A stretch of 64,000 nucleotides of DNA from a virus: IMG/VR virus record IMGVR_UViG_3300033146_001382, positions 62,001-126,000 of that record; one strand, 5' to 3'. Positions within the stretch are counted from its first letter, which is position 1. The number at the start of each line of letters is the position of its first letter. The notes under the pieces are model-generated. The model was not told the DNA's origin and did no database searches. It saw only the letters and a program-made list of their open reading frames with translations. The position numbers were made by a program, and so were the translations under genes. Below, in pieces: positions 52,446-62,675 of this stretch.

Positions 52446-55400
52446 TCTATTAAAAGATGCTTTTAGTATAAGGAATACCTCTACTTGTCAATATGATTCT
52501 TTACATGGGTATATAAGTAATTTTAGTAGAAATGGTGATGTAGATGGATGGGATATATACTCTAATATTTGTTTATATGGAGTATGGGATACAGTATTAT
52601 TTGGTACCTCTTTAGAAAGGGAGTGTTATATAAGTAGGACTAATATTTTTATACCCATACCAGCTGAAGAGTACCATATATTAAAAGTTACTATGAAATT
52701 AACACCTCCTGATGGTTTTTTAGATGAGCACCTTCCTACTAAGGGTAGGATAATGTGGCAAACGGTAGCAGATCCTTCTTGGAATGAAGATAAATCAATA
52801 GATTTCGATCTCGTTGTTAATGACCAATGGTACTCGTATATACTTAACACCGGTGAGTCTCAATATTGGCAAGGTGATATAGATAATATTAGAATATACC
52901 CATTTATAGATGGTAAACCTGATATTCGTTTTACTATAAAGACTATTAATGTAGATTCAACCAATTATTTTAGATGTATAAATACGCAATGCTCATTTTA
53001 TTCAAATTTCAGACACCCATGTGAAGGTATAGGTAAGCGTGCTTCTATAACTTCTGGAATTCCTAAAGAGTTTTTTACTACAGTATCAGGTGTCAATGAT
53101 AAATTAATTCTAAATATAGATGATTATGGAAGTCAGCAAATAAATATAGGTAATTTTACTAATGTGACTGGCAGTGACATGGCAAAAATACTAGTTAATA
53201 GAATAAGTTTAGTAGATGTAGGACAATACACTTATGTGGAAGCTACATTTGATACTACTAAAAATAAATTTACCATTTATTCCGGCTCTTCCGTTGATGG
53301 TGGGGTTATACATATCAGCGGCCCTGCCGCCAAAGAATTGGGATTTACTGATGAGTTAGGGAATGAGGTTGTTACAAAAACTATAGGTTGTGAGCCTGCT
53401 TCTGGTTTTGATTATGCTGCCTCTCGTAGATTAAAAGGATTTGAAATAAATGCTCTAATTGATGCCGATACAGAACATACTGCGTATTACCATAATCCAA
53501 ATCAATATACAGTAGAAGCAGGTAGGCCTGATTTTATAGATTCTATGAGTTCTTCTCATGCTCCCCGCCCTATAGATATAGATTATTATAAAGAGATAGA
53601 TGGTAATAATAAATTAATAATTGATGGCTCTCACCCTGTTAATGACTCTGGAAGATTAACTCATATAAAAGTAAATGGAACTAGATGTAAGGATGCAGAT
53701 GATAATATATATGCGTCTTCTAGGTTTAGTGAATCTTTCAGTAAAGTGGTTTTATTACGTCCATATAGAGTAGATAATATTAATGAGTCTTATGTAAAAA
53801 TTATCCATACAGCAATTTTAGGAGATCCAGAAAAAGGTGCTGTGCATACATCGTCTGATGTAACATATAGTGTGGATGTAAATTGGTTAGTTAATAAAGG
53901 TGATTTAATAGGGTTTTATAATTTTAATGTCTTGTGTCCACATTCTTTAAATCAACATACCCCAAATGCTGTCTATTTCGAGGTAAATGGTCTGCCAGAT
54001 GGAAGATTTTATATAGGTAAGCCTGCTGCTAAGGGAGTAATAGGGTTATCATTTTATGCTAGAAGTAGTAGAATACAAGAAAATATACAATTAGAAATTG
54101 ATCTAGGACGTAGAATTAATATTGAGGAATTAACTGTTCACGGTAAGGAACTAAAAACTAATTATGAATATAATGTAGCGTCATGTTTGGATGTTACATG
54201 GCAGGTAGATTTACATAATGAAACTCATTGGCATAAGGTTGGTCATTGTTATTATGGTACTCTACGTAGAGTAGAACATAGAAATAAAGCTTATGGATTA
54301 GAATGTCTAGACGATTGTGTTACTACCCCAGATAACGGACAGCAAGGAAGTTCATATACTAGTAGACCATTAGGAGGTAGTTTACATTTAGATGGGACTA
54401 ATTGGATTCAAAATGATGATCCGGATACTTATAGTGGTTTAGTTACTATAGGTGAGCATTCATATTTCTATGTTAATGGTGATGGGGAATGGAATAATGC
54501 TGGTTGTGGTACTCCTTCTCCATACAATCCTGACGCAGCTTACCATACAATGGAATTCCAAAGTCCATGGAGTGCAGGCCCTCCTTATGATTATGAATTT
54601 GATCCAATTACATTCACTTTATTATTTCCACCAGGAAGGCAAGTTCCAATACATAGATCAGCTATTTATTTTAAAGAGTCTAATAATTTTAAACACATCT
54701 CGTTATCGTACTATTTAGGGGAATTTGGACCAAATGGTAATGCTGAAGAGTTACATTGGGAGTTTGTACCAAAATTTAATTCAGTAGAATTAGATGGCAC
54801 TATGTTATATGAAGGGGTTACAGATGGCTCTCGTAGCAGTGAAAAGTATGATTCTATTTACTTCTCTAACCCATGGCCCATGGCAAAACCCAAATATGTA
54901 AATGGTAGATGTGTAAATTGGAATATTTATCAAACCATGATGAATGAGCGTATGAATACACTTAAACATTATTTTACCCCTATTCCATGTTATGGCTTTA
55001 GATATCATAATGAATGGCATTTAAGTACTAAGATTACAGAGATAGAAGTATTTAGTGGTTTATATATGAAACCGTCTTTGTTAGATAATGTTAGTATTTA
55101 CACCTCCTTATATGGGGAAGAATGGAATGAATTAGTATTTACAGCAGATGAGATGGACGATGAAAGGATAAATTCGCATGTTACAGGTAGTCCGAGATAT
55201 TTTTATTTAGAAATACAATCTCAAGATATATTTAAGCTAAAAGAATTGAATGCTACTATATCTACTGAGCATATTAGGGATCTAGAATGTTATGATACGA
55301 TAGATCCCGATATTGCTCCTAAAGGGGTTGTTACTACTTCTAAAGAATTAATTATAGAAAATACATACAATATACCATTGAATTTAATTGTGGATATTCC

Positions 55401-58400
55401 AACAAATCTATTTAAACAGAGGGATATTTTATCTTGGATTAAATTAGATTCTGAGGATTCAACACTTAATGCAGAAATAGGACCAGGTGCTATTGTACGT
55501 AAAAATCAAGATTACCAAATATATCTATCTTCCGGCCAAGTAGCTAATAATTGTAATGCTTACTATTTAAATAATTTAGTAGAAAATAAATTATCGTATC
55601 AATTATTAAATAATCATAAGTGGAGTAGTTACAAAACATTACATCATAATGAGGATGTAGCGTTCACTAATGAGCTTATAGGAAAACAGTACTCTGCCTC
55701 GTTTGAGAAAGTATCAAGTAAATATTGGAAGTTAGCAGTATTTGATACTGGAAGATATTTATTAAATAGTTTTAAATTATATAATGGTTTAATTTTATTA
55801 GATAATTATAATATTTATATTCAAGCTAAATCTGATTTTTTTAGTGGTAAATTTAAAACATCAATTGATCCTGACACAGGTAACATCCTCCCAGTTGCGG
55901 TAGTGGAAGATGACTTTTCTAATCATACTTATTTAGATTATTGGGAGTATTATTTTGGATTAAATTCTGTGAATAGTAACCTTATAGAGGCACATAATTG
56001 TCTATACCCTTATTTAGACGCTTGGGGAATAGCTGAAATTAGTAAGTCTTTTTTACCTGGAGTATTAAGTTTTAGTTTAGATGTAATATTTAGATTTGAT
56101 TTACCAAATAACTTAAAATATAGTATAGAACTTATAGATAGTAATAATAGAGTGTTATTTACTATGAGTTTGACAGGGCAATGTGATTCTACAATTACTT
56201 TAGATATATGGGCTTCTTTTCCCATGGCCCAAGAAATAAAACACTCTAGTCATTATGACTTAAACCCTATGTTATATGCTGGTGGACAAACATTAGCAGA
56301 CTACAGGTATGATGAGCTTACTTTTAGTGTAGAAAAAGTAGGAAATACATTTTCTTATATTAAATTAACGACTGAAAGTGGTGATATTCTTTTTAGTACT
56401 GAATCCCAAATTTCTTTTCCAGATAGAGTAAGTAAGTTAGCTATCAGGTACACTAATGAGGAAGCTAATGAGTACTACATACAAACTACTAAAATAAGTA
56501 CTATTGATGTTAGTTTTAAAGCACTCCCTTATCTAAGTGCACAAGAATCTATAGCATTTGACTTTAGGGATAGCGAGCCTGTAACTAAATTTGAAATAGT
56601 TCATACACAATCAGAACTTCTAAAACCTGCTATATTAATAAGTAATTTGGACCAGGACGACTACATATTTTGGGCTTTAAATTTCACTGAGACCGGTGAT
56701 TTAGCACCAGTAAGCTACAGTGTTTATACTGATAATGGGTATAGAAATCAGTCTGGGGCCTCTATACTAGATTCAAAACCATGGAATCTCTTTTTAAATA
56801 GAACTAGCTCCTATAATTATTTTTCTTTTAAAGCGCCTTCTTGTTTTGTAAAGTATGATTTTGGTGTGGGGAATGAGCGAGTAATAAATTATATATGTTA
56901 TACTGCGTATAATAGTACTAGTTACCAAACACCAGATATAGTTAAAATTTATGGTACCAACAAGTATGGTGATGCTTTTATACCTGAAGATACTACTAAT
57001 AAGTTATTAGTAGAATTTAATATTAATAAATATAATAGTGGTGTGAATCCTATTAATGAAGAATACTTTAATAATAATGCATATTTTAGATATATAGTAG
57101 TATATTGGCCCAAAAAAGGTGATACAGTACACTCACTTGTATTGGCAAAAAAGATTATATTTGGAAGAAGATTAGAAACATACAATCCATATAATACTAG
57201 AACTAATGAGTACGAAGTACTATTAATACATTCTAATAGTACTGTTGAAAATAGTAATTTCATTGATTCTTCATTCTATAACCATTTAATTATACCTTTA
57301 TATGCAAATAATACAGTCCACTCACTTGATGAAGTTAAATTTGGTAATTCTTCTATTTATTTTGCTGGTAGATACTCACCTTTAATTATAGGAGAAGACA
57401 CTTCTGAGTCAAAGGAGTATTTTAACTTCTCTGATAATGATTTTACTATAGATACATGGCTTTATATTGATACACGTGGTAATCATAGACGTATTTGTTC
57501 TACCCGATCATTAAGTGGTGTACAATCTGGAATGACAATATCACTTTTATCAAATGGGACTGTAAGGTTTAGAGATATATCAGCTGGTACTGTTATTTCT
57601 TCTTTTATAGTACCTGTAGCTGAATGGGTACACATTGCTATAGTAGGTTTTAACGGGGTAATTAAATTATATTTGAATGGAGTGGCTGATAATAATGTTT
57701 TAAATCAAAATACTTTATCATACCCAGGCACTAGATTTATTATAGGCAGGTTAATGGAACAAACTACTTATGCATTTTCGGGCTATATGGATGAATTTAG
57801 GGTTAATAATGGAGTAGCTTTGTGGGTAGAGGACTTTAGTCCTCCTGAATTCATTAATACTTTCGGTAATAGCCAACTAGTGTCTACTATTGAAGAGGAT
57901 TACATAAATTATTTAGCTATAGATTTACAACATTTACATGATATTGATTTTTTAAGAAACTCAGGGCCTAGTGACGATTTATATAATGTTTGGAATAATT
58001 CTGATATAGATTTTTCATCATCTAACACTGATAATATTGAGTATGTAGATTGGAGTGGGACAGCTGCAGCACTACTTTTAAATTTTGAACACTTTATAGA
58101 TAGTTCGGACTCATTACATGAGTTGGTAGTAAATGGGGATGTAAGTATTTCTACTATTGATAGCCCTGTACTTCCTAATGGTCACGCAATATTTAATGGG
58201 GGAACTATTTCAATAGCAACCTCAGATGATTTTAATTTTTATGCTATGGAATTTACAATTGATTTTAGAATAAGTAAAACATTAGATGGGCATGAAGGTA
58301 TAATATCTAAAATATCTGACGTAAACACTCGATCCTCATTTTCAATTTATTTTGGTGATAACAACTACTTAGAGGCCGCATTATATATAAATAGTAGTGT

Positions 58401-61400
58401 AATACTTTTAAAGTCTCAGTTTGCTTTTACTTTGTTTACCTGGTATCATGTAGCGTTAGTAAGATCTAGTGGTACAATTGGACTATATGTAAATGGTGAG
58501 GTACAAAGTAGTAATTATATTGGTACCTATAGTGAAATAAATTCATCCATTTGTCCATTAATTATTGGTGGCTTAGATGGATCAAATTTTATAGGTAGTA
58601 TGGATGAAGTAAGGATTATAAAAGATGGGGCTTATTGGAATCATAATTTTACTCCTTTAAATGAAGCATATACTAATAATACTGTAGGAGATAAAACTAA
58701 CGCTCGTTGGATCAAAATACCTATGGTTTGTGGAGACAATATAAAAAAACATTTACAGTATTTAGATGTATATCCAAATATAATAACTCCCTATATGCGT
58801 GATGGAGGCTATAATTGTGATTGGACTCCTTTTCCTGTTGCTAGTAGATTAACTGATTACTCTACAAGTGCACGCAATTTAGCCCCTTTTAGTACTATAT
58901 TAAACATAGAGCAGTCTTACTATGATTTTGATTCTTCAGAATTAGATGATTGGAACGATTTAGTTTACCCTGTAACTATTGCTTCTGGAGTTACACAAAC
59001 TAATTTTTCAGGAGAATTTTTAGATTCTATTTGGGAGGTTTATAGTGAGGAATTTACAGATGTTAGATCTAGTTTAGAACAAAGTAACAAAGCTTTAAGG
59101 ATAAATTTTTATGAAACTGATGACGGTTTATGTAGTTTTAGAACTAAAGATATAGTAGGTGATTGCACTTTAGAGTTGGAACTGGATTTTAGTATATCAC
59201 ATAAACAAGCTGGTGATTTTTTAACATTTTTAAATATATATAGTCAGAATAGTGCACATAAAGTTAGTTTAGTTCGTAGAAATACTACTGTTGATTCTAG
59301 TCCGGCACTTCAGTTATGGAAAGATGATAGTAAATTAAGTACTATTATGTTTCCAGATGAGACTATTAATGAAGTGACTAAGCTTAGATTGGAAAAACGA
59401 GGTTACACTTTTATTGCGTCATATTTTAACTATAAACAGAATACTTGGATTTTTTTCAGTGATCATATTAATTATGAGTTAGGATATGATTATCCAGTAT
59501 ATTTTGAATTACTTGTAGATAAGTACACTGACTTTCCAGCTGAGACGCTAAAGGTCACAAATGCATCTTTAACAATAGAAAACGACACTTCGATTGGAAT
59601 AGGTAAGTGGGGAACAGATATGGTAGATGATGATATTGATCAGTTATGTTTAACATATCTAACTCCTAATATTCTTATGGATATAGGACCTAAGCTTACA
59701 CTTGATGACTTAATAATAGGTAGACAAATCCAGAATTTTGAATTCAGTTATTATAACCAAGGTCCAAATGGGGCAGGGTTCGCTATATTAGATAGTGAGG
59801 GTGACGAGATATTAGGGGTAGCTACTAATTCTCCTGAATGGATGGTTAATTCTAAGAATGGTTGGAAGATAATAAAGTGCGAAATTACTTTAGGTAATAA
59901 TGATTGGTACAGAGTTAATATAACATTTAATTGGGTAGATTACTCAGTTACTATTACGTGGGCTAGTATTAATTCCACAGATTTTATATCTTATACAACG
60001 TATTTAATGAAACAGACAAATGTGGCTTCATTCCAAATAAGGGCAATGGCAGGACGTTCATGGGGGTTAAGTTATCAAGATATTAGATTTGATAATATCA
60101 GTGTTATTCCTACAGCTCATTGGCTCTATGATTGGATTCCATATAATTGTCTTACAGGGGAAGATGCTGCTGAAGGATATGATAATTCTTGGGGTTTCCC
60201 AGCATCCGATCCTAAACCTACATTAGTATTAGATTTAGGTGGGTTATTTCCTATCAATAATTTTGTACTACATCATACCCCTACTTCAGAAGATACCGAT
60301 TGGATGAACACGGATTATACTATATCATATGCTATAACTAGTTCAGGTATATTCACACCACTAATAGATATAACAGGTAATACTGATGCAGTAAGACATC
60401 ATACTTTGGAGCCCACAGTAGAGTGTGCTTTTATAAAGTTGGAAATAAATTCCTATACTAAACCAGCAATACCTCCGGTTATAACTACTACTACACAGGA
60501 AGATGTAATTGAAACTACTATAATAGATGGCGGGTTTTTAAGAGAATTTGAAATATGGCAAGCAGAGGGTAATGAAGCTATAAATTCTAAAGATCATCCT
60601 ATAGTGTGTATAGACCTAAAAGATCAATTTAATGTAAATAGTCATATCTTGGGGGTAGTGGGTAGGTCTAATAGAACACTTAAAAGATCTAATAGTTCTT
60701 CAAGTCCAGATTGGTATAATGACGAAGAATTTTTTCAGTATTCTGATGATTTTACTACTGATCCTAATAAAGTAGCATTCTCTTTACCAGCCCAATCTGC
60801 CGTATTATTTTCTTACCCTAATGATTATATAGATGTTAATGGTATAGGAGGCCCAGTGATATTGAGTAATTCTACTTTTTTAGCTAGAGGCCATTATGAA
60901 ATAAGTTGGCAATTATATAGACCAGATAGTGCTGAATTAATAAAAATGGATATTATAGGTATAAATTCTTATACTATTACAACAGATGAAATAGCTTCAA
61001 GTTGGATTTATCAAACTAATTTATTATATGTAGAGGAATCTGGATATTATTCTATACAAGTAAGAGCCACAGCTTCAGAATTGACTGGTTCATGGGGAGT
61101 AAGAGGTATAAACTTTCTGAATAGCACCTCTACTACTAGATGGGTAGCAGTCCGTAGAATAACTGCTGAAAATTTTACATATGACACTAGAGACCCAAAT
61201 GCTCTTGAGCCAGAACTTAGAGGGGTAGCCCCAGGTATAGATTTTTTACCAAAAATACTCATATATACTGGAGATGATGTTAGGCCTACTGAGTATAGCT
61301 GGTGGTGGTCATCCATTATTAGTGAATTGTCTAATGATTCTATAAATACTAAAGTAGGTAAAAGATCACTTAAAATAAGTTATCCAGCGTCTAAGTTAGT

Positions 61401-62658
61401 AGATTATGTACGATTCAGAGAAGGGGACCATTTTGGGACAGACTCTGATTATTCGTTTAAAGATGCTTTAAGTATGTGGTTATATATTAGTGATATTGAT
61501 AAATTAGATATAGAGAATGGTGGTATAGCTTTTGGTTGTTTTGATGGTTGGGAGAGTACTAGTACTGTTTTTAAATATGAGCATGACTTTACTGGTACTA
61601 CTATACAGAAAACTATTGTAACTTGGAATTTTATAGATATGAATTTAGATACTGGATGGAATAAAGTTATTCTTAGATTTGATAAGTATAGTAGTATATA
61701 TCCAGAATTTGATACTGAATTTGCTAGATTAAGTTCATTGTTAAATTTTAGGTATAATAGTACATCATCTTTTGGTATGGTATTTAGTGGTAAAGATGCA
61801 GAGTTTTATATGCTTTTAGATGGCATTCATATTGAACGTAATTACTTTTATGATGAAGTTGTTTATGGTAATAAAGGACTTTGTTTAACTTGGGGAGAAT
61901 TTGCAGAGATACCATTAAGTGGTACTAGTCTTAGAAGAGGTTCAATAGAGATGTGGTTAAAATTGTATACTGCTAGTAATGGTATTGATATCTATGGGAA
62001 TGTAGCTTCAAGAACTATTTTTACTTTAATTAATAACAATGATGAATGTATAACTTTAAGTATACGGGGTTCGCACTGGTTTGAAATAGGCATAGGTAAT
62101 GTAAAGGCTTCTTTTTCTTCTTTATATGTTGATTCTAATAAGGTTGATTTAAGTAACTTTGTTTTTAGTATAGGGGATAAATTACATTTAGCATTAACTT
62201 GGAGCCATGATGGCTCTGAAATGTCCAATGTAAACACTTTACGTTTATTTGTAAATGGTATAGAATGTCTCTCTTCTAATTCTACTTGGGATATATCAGA
62301 TAATAAAGGAGTACTGTTAAGACTAGGTGGTGGTAACTCATACCTATCTACTAATGATAATGATGACGGTAGTGCAATTTTTAGTAATGTAAAGATATAT
62401 AATTATTGTAAGGAGGAGTTTAATCTAGCAGAACATACTCCAATCATTTATGATGCGTTGTCTGCTAATAATTTTGTACGTTTATCTGCAGATGATATTA
62501 CTTTTTACAATAATACAGCATTAGAACTACCTTTACTATTTGAATCAGTACAACCAGGAGAGAAAATAAAAGTATATACTAAAGTAGATAAAACTAAACC
62601 AGAATTATATAATCAATTTACTGGTACTATTTCTGTAGATTGGGAAGTACCAGTCTAA
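52429..62658 (+). CDS. Giant modular adhesin with LamG and discoidin-like domains (candidate receptor-binding protein)
   Basis: A 3,409-residue protein starting at TTG behind AAGGAG and overlapping the upstream zinc-ribbon gene. Recognisable modules: concanavalin/LamG domains at about 1595-1805 (FTIDTWLYIDTRG, then WVHIAIVGFNGVIKLYLNG), about 1878-2078 (FTIDFRISKTLDG, then WYHVALVRSSGTIGLYVNG) and about 3143-3330 (GSIEMWLKLY, then LHLALTWSHDG, then LRLFVNGIE). A discoidin (F5/8 type C) domain lies at about 2570-2715 (PTLVLDLGGLFPINNFVLHH, then CAFIKLEI, then LREFEIW). A second discoidin-like stretch lies near 860-925. LamG and discoidin modules bind glycans, which suits cell-surface recognition. 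No intramolecular chaperone was recognised at the C terminus. Confidence 0.85.
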   Translation: MKTTYNLLKDAFSIRNTSTCQYDSLHGYISNFSRNGDVDGWDIYSNICLYGVWDTVLFGTSLERECYISRTNIFIPIPAEEYHILKVTMKLTPPDGFLDEHLPTKGRIMWQTVADPSWNEDKSIDFDLVVNDQWYSYILNTGESQYWQGDIDNIRIYPFIDGKPDIRFTIKTINVDSTNYFRCINTQCSFYSNFRHPCEGIGKRASITSGIPKEFFTTVSGVNDKLILNIDDYGSQQINIGNFTNVTGSDMAKILVNRISLVDVGQYTYVEATFDTTKNKFTIYSGSSVDGGVIHISGPAAKELGFTDELGNEVVTKTIGCEPASGFDYAASRRLKGFEINALIDADTEHTAYYHNPNQYTVEAGRPDFIDSMSSSHAPRPIDIDYYKEIDGNNKLIIDGSHPVNDSGRLTHIKVNGTRCKDADDNIYASSRFSESFSKVVLLRPYRVDNINESYVKIIHTAILGDPEKGAVHTSSDVTYSVDVNWLVNKGDLIGFYNFNVLCPHSLNQHTPNAVYFEVNGLPDGRFYIGKPAAKGVIGLSFYARSSRIQENIQLEIDLGRRINIEELTVHGKELKTNYEYNVASCLDVTWQVDLHNETHWHKVGHCYYGTLRRVEHRNKAYGLECLDDCVTTPDNGQQGSSYTSRPLGGSLHLDGTNWIQNDDPDTYSGLVTIGEHSYFYVNGDGEWNNAGCGTPSPYNPDAAYHTMEFQSPWSAGPPYDYEFDPITFTLLFPPGRQVPIHRSAIYFKESNNFKHISLSYYLGEFGPNGNAEELHWEFVPKFNSVELDGTMLYEGVTDGSRSSEKYDSIYFSNPWPMAKPKYVNGRCVNWNIYQTMMNERMNTLKHYFTPIPCYGFRYHNEWHLSTKITEIEVFSGLYMKPSLLDNVSIYTSLYGEEWNELVFTADEMDDERINSHVTGSPRYFYLEIQSQDIFKLKELNATISTEHIRDLECYDTIDPDIAPKGVVTTSKELIIENTYNIPLNLIVDIPTNLFKQRDILSWIKLDSEDSTLNAEIGPGAIVRKNQDYQIYLSSGQVANNCNAYYLNNLVENKLSYQLLNNHKWSSYKTLHHNEDVAFTNELIGKQYSASFEKVSSKYWKLAVFDTGRYLLNSFKLYNGLILLDNYNIYIQAKSDFFSGKFKTSIDPDTGNILPVAVVEDDFSNHTYLDYWEYYFGLNSVNSNLIEAHNCLYPYLDAWGIAEISKSFLPGVLSFSLDVIFRFDLPNNLKYSIELIDSNNRVLFTMSLTGQCDSTITLDIWASFPMAQEIKHSSHYDLNPMLYAGGQTLADYRYDELTFSVEKVGNTFSYIKLTTESGDILFSTESQISFPDRVSKLAIRYTNEEANEYYIQTTKISTIDVSFKALPYLSAQESIAFDFRDSEPVTKFEIVHTQSELLKPAILISNLDQDDYIFWALNFTETGDLAPVSYSVYTDNGYRNQSGASILDSKPWNLFLNRTSSYNYFSFKAPSCFVKYDFGVGNERVINYICYTAYNSTSYQTPDIVKIYGTNKYGDAFIPEDTTNKLLVEFNINKYNSGVNPINEEYFNNNAYFRYIVVYWPKKGDTVHSLVLAKKIIFGRRLETYNPYNTRTNEYEVLLIHSNSTVENSNFIDSSFYNHLIIPLYANNTVHSLDEVKFGNSSIYFAGRYSPLIIGEDTSESKEYFNFSDNDFTIDTWLYIDTRGNHRRICSTRSLSGVQSGMTISLLSNGTVRFRDISAGTVISSFIVPVAEWVHIAIVGFNGVIKLYLNGVADNNVLNQNTLSYPGTRFIIGRLMEQTTYAFSGYMDEFRVNNGVALWVEDFSPPEFINTFGNSQLVSTIEEDYINYLAIDLQHLHDIDFLRNSGPSDDLYNVWNNSDIDFSSSNTDNIEYVDWSGTAAALLLNFEHFIDSSDSLHELVVNGDVSISTIDSPVLPNGHAIFNGGTISIATSDDFNFYAMEFTIDFRISKTLDGHEGIISKISDVNTRSSFSIYFGDNNYLEAALYINSSVILLKSQFAFTLFTWYHVALVRSSGTIGLYVNGEVQSSNYIGTYSEINSSICPLIIGGLDGSNFIGSMDEVRIIKDGAYWNHNFTPLNEAYTNNTVGDKTNARWIKIPMVCGDNIKKHLQYLDVYPNIITPYMRDGGYNCDWTPFPVASRLTDYSTSARNLAPFSTILNIEQSYYDFDSSELDDWNDLVYPVTIASGVTQTNFSGEFLDSIWEVYSEEFTDVRSSLEQSNKALRINFYETDDGLCSFRTKDIVGDCTLELELDFSISHKQAGDFLTFLNIYSQNSAHKVSLVRRNTTVDSSPALQLWKDDSKLSTIMFPDETINEVTKLRLEKRGYTFIASYFNYKQNTWIFFSDHINYELGYDYPVYFELLVDKYTDFPAETLKVTNASLTIENDTSIGIGKWGTDMVDDDIDQLCLTYLTPNILMDIGPKLTLDDLIIGRQIQNFEFSYYNQGPNGAGFAILDSEGDEILGVATNSPEWMVNSKNGWKIIKCEITLGNNDWYRVNITFNWVDYSVTITWASINSTDFISYTTYLMKQTNVASFQIRAMAGRSWGLSYQDIRFDNISVIPTAHWLYDWIPYNCLTGEDAAEGYDNSWGFPASDPKPTLVLDLGGLFPINNFVLHHTPTSEDTDWMNTDYTISYAITSSGIFTPLIDITGNTDAVRHHTLEPTVECAFIKLEINSYTKPAIPPVITTTTQEDVIETTIIDGGFLREFEIWQAEGNEAINSKDHPIVCIDLKDQFNVNSHILGVVGRSNRTLKRSNSSSSPDWYNDEEFFQYSDDFTTDPNKVAFSLPAQSAVLFSYPNDYIDVNGIGGPVILSNSTFLARGHYEISWQLYRPDSAELIKMDIIGINSYTITTDEIASSWIYQTNLLYVEESGYYSIQVRATASELTGSWGVRGINFLNSTSTTRWVAVRRITAENFTYDTRDPNALEPELRGVAPGIDFLPKILIYTGDDVRPTEYSWWWSSIISELSNDSINTKVGKRSLKISYPASKLVDYVRFREGDHFGTDSDYSFKDALSMWLYISDIDKLDIENGGIAFGCFDGWESTSTVFKYEHDFTGTTIQKTIVTWNFIDMNLDTGWNKVILRFDKYSSIYPEFDTEFARLSSLLNFRYNSTSSFGMVFSGKDAEFYMLLDGIHIERNYFYDEVVYGNKGLCLTWGEFAEIPLSGTSLRRGSIEMWLKLYTASNGIDIYGNVASRTIFTLINNNDECITLSIRGSHWFEIGIGNVKASFSSLYVDSNKVDLSNFVFSIGDKLHLALTWSHDGSEMSNVNTLRLFVNGIECLSSNSTWDISDNKGVLLRLGGGNSYLSTNDNDDGSAIFSNVKIYNYCKEEFNLAEHTPIIYDALSANNFVRLSADDITFYNNTALELPLLFESVQPGEKIKVYTKVDKTKPELYNQFTGTISVDWEVPV

Positions 62659-62675
62659 GGAGCTTAGGTATAAAT

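Noticed and set aside
54452-54718. An 88-residue plus-strand frame inside the adhesin gene
   Set aside because: It is out of frame within the continuous adhesin frame and shows no recognisable feature.
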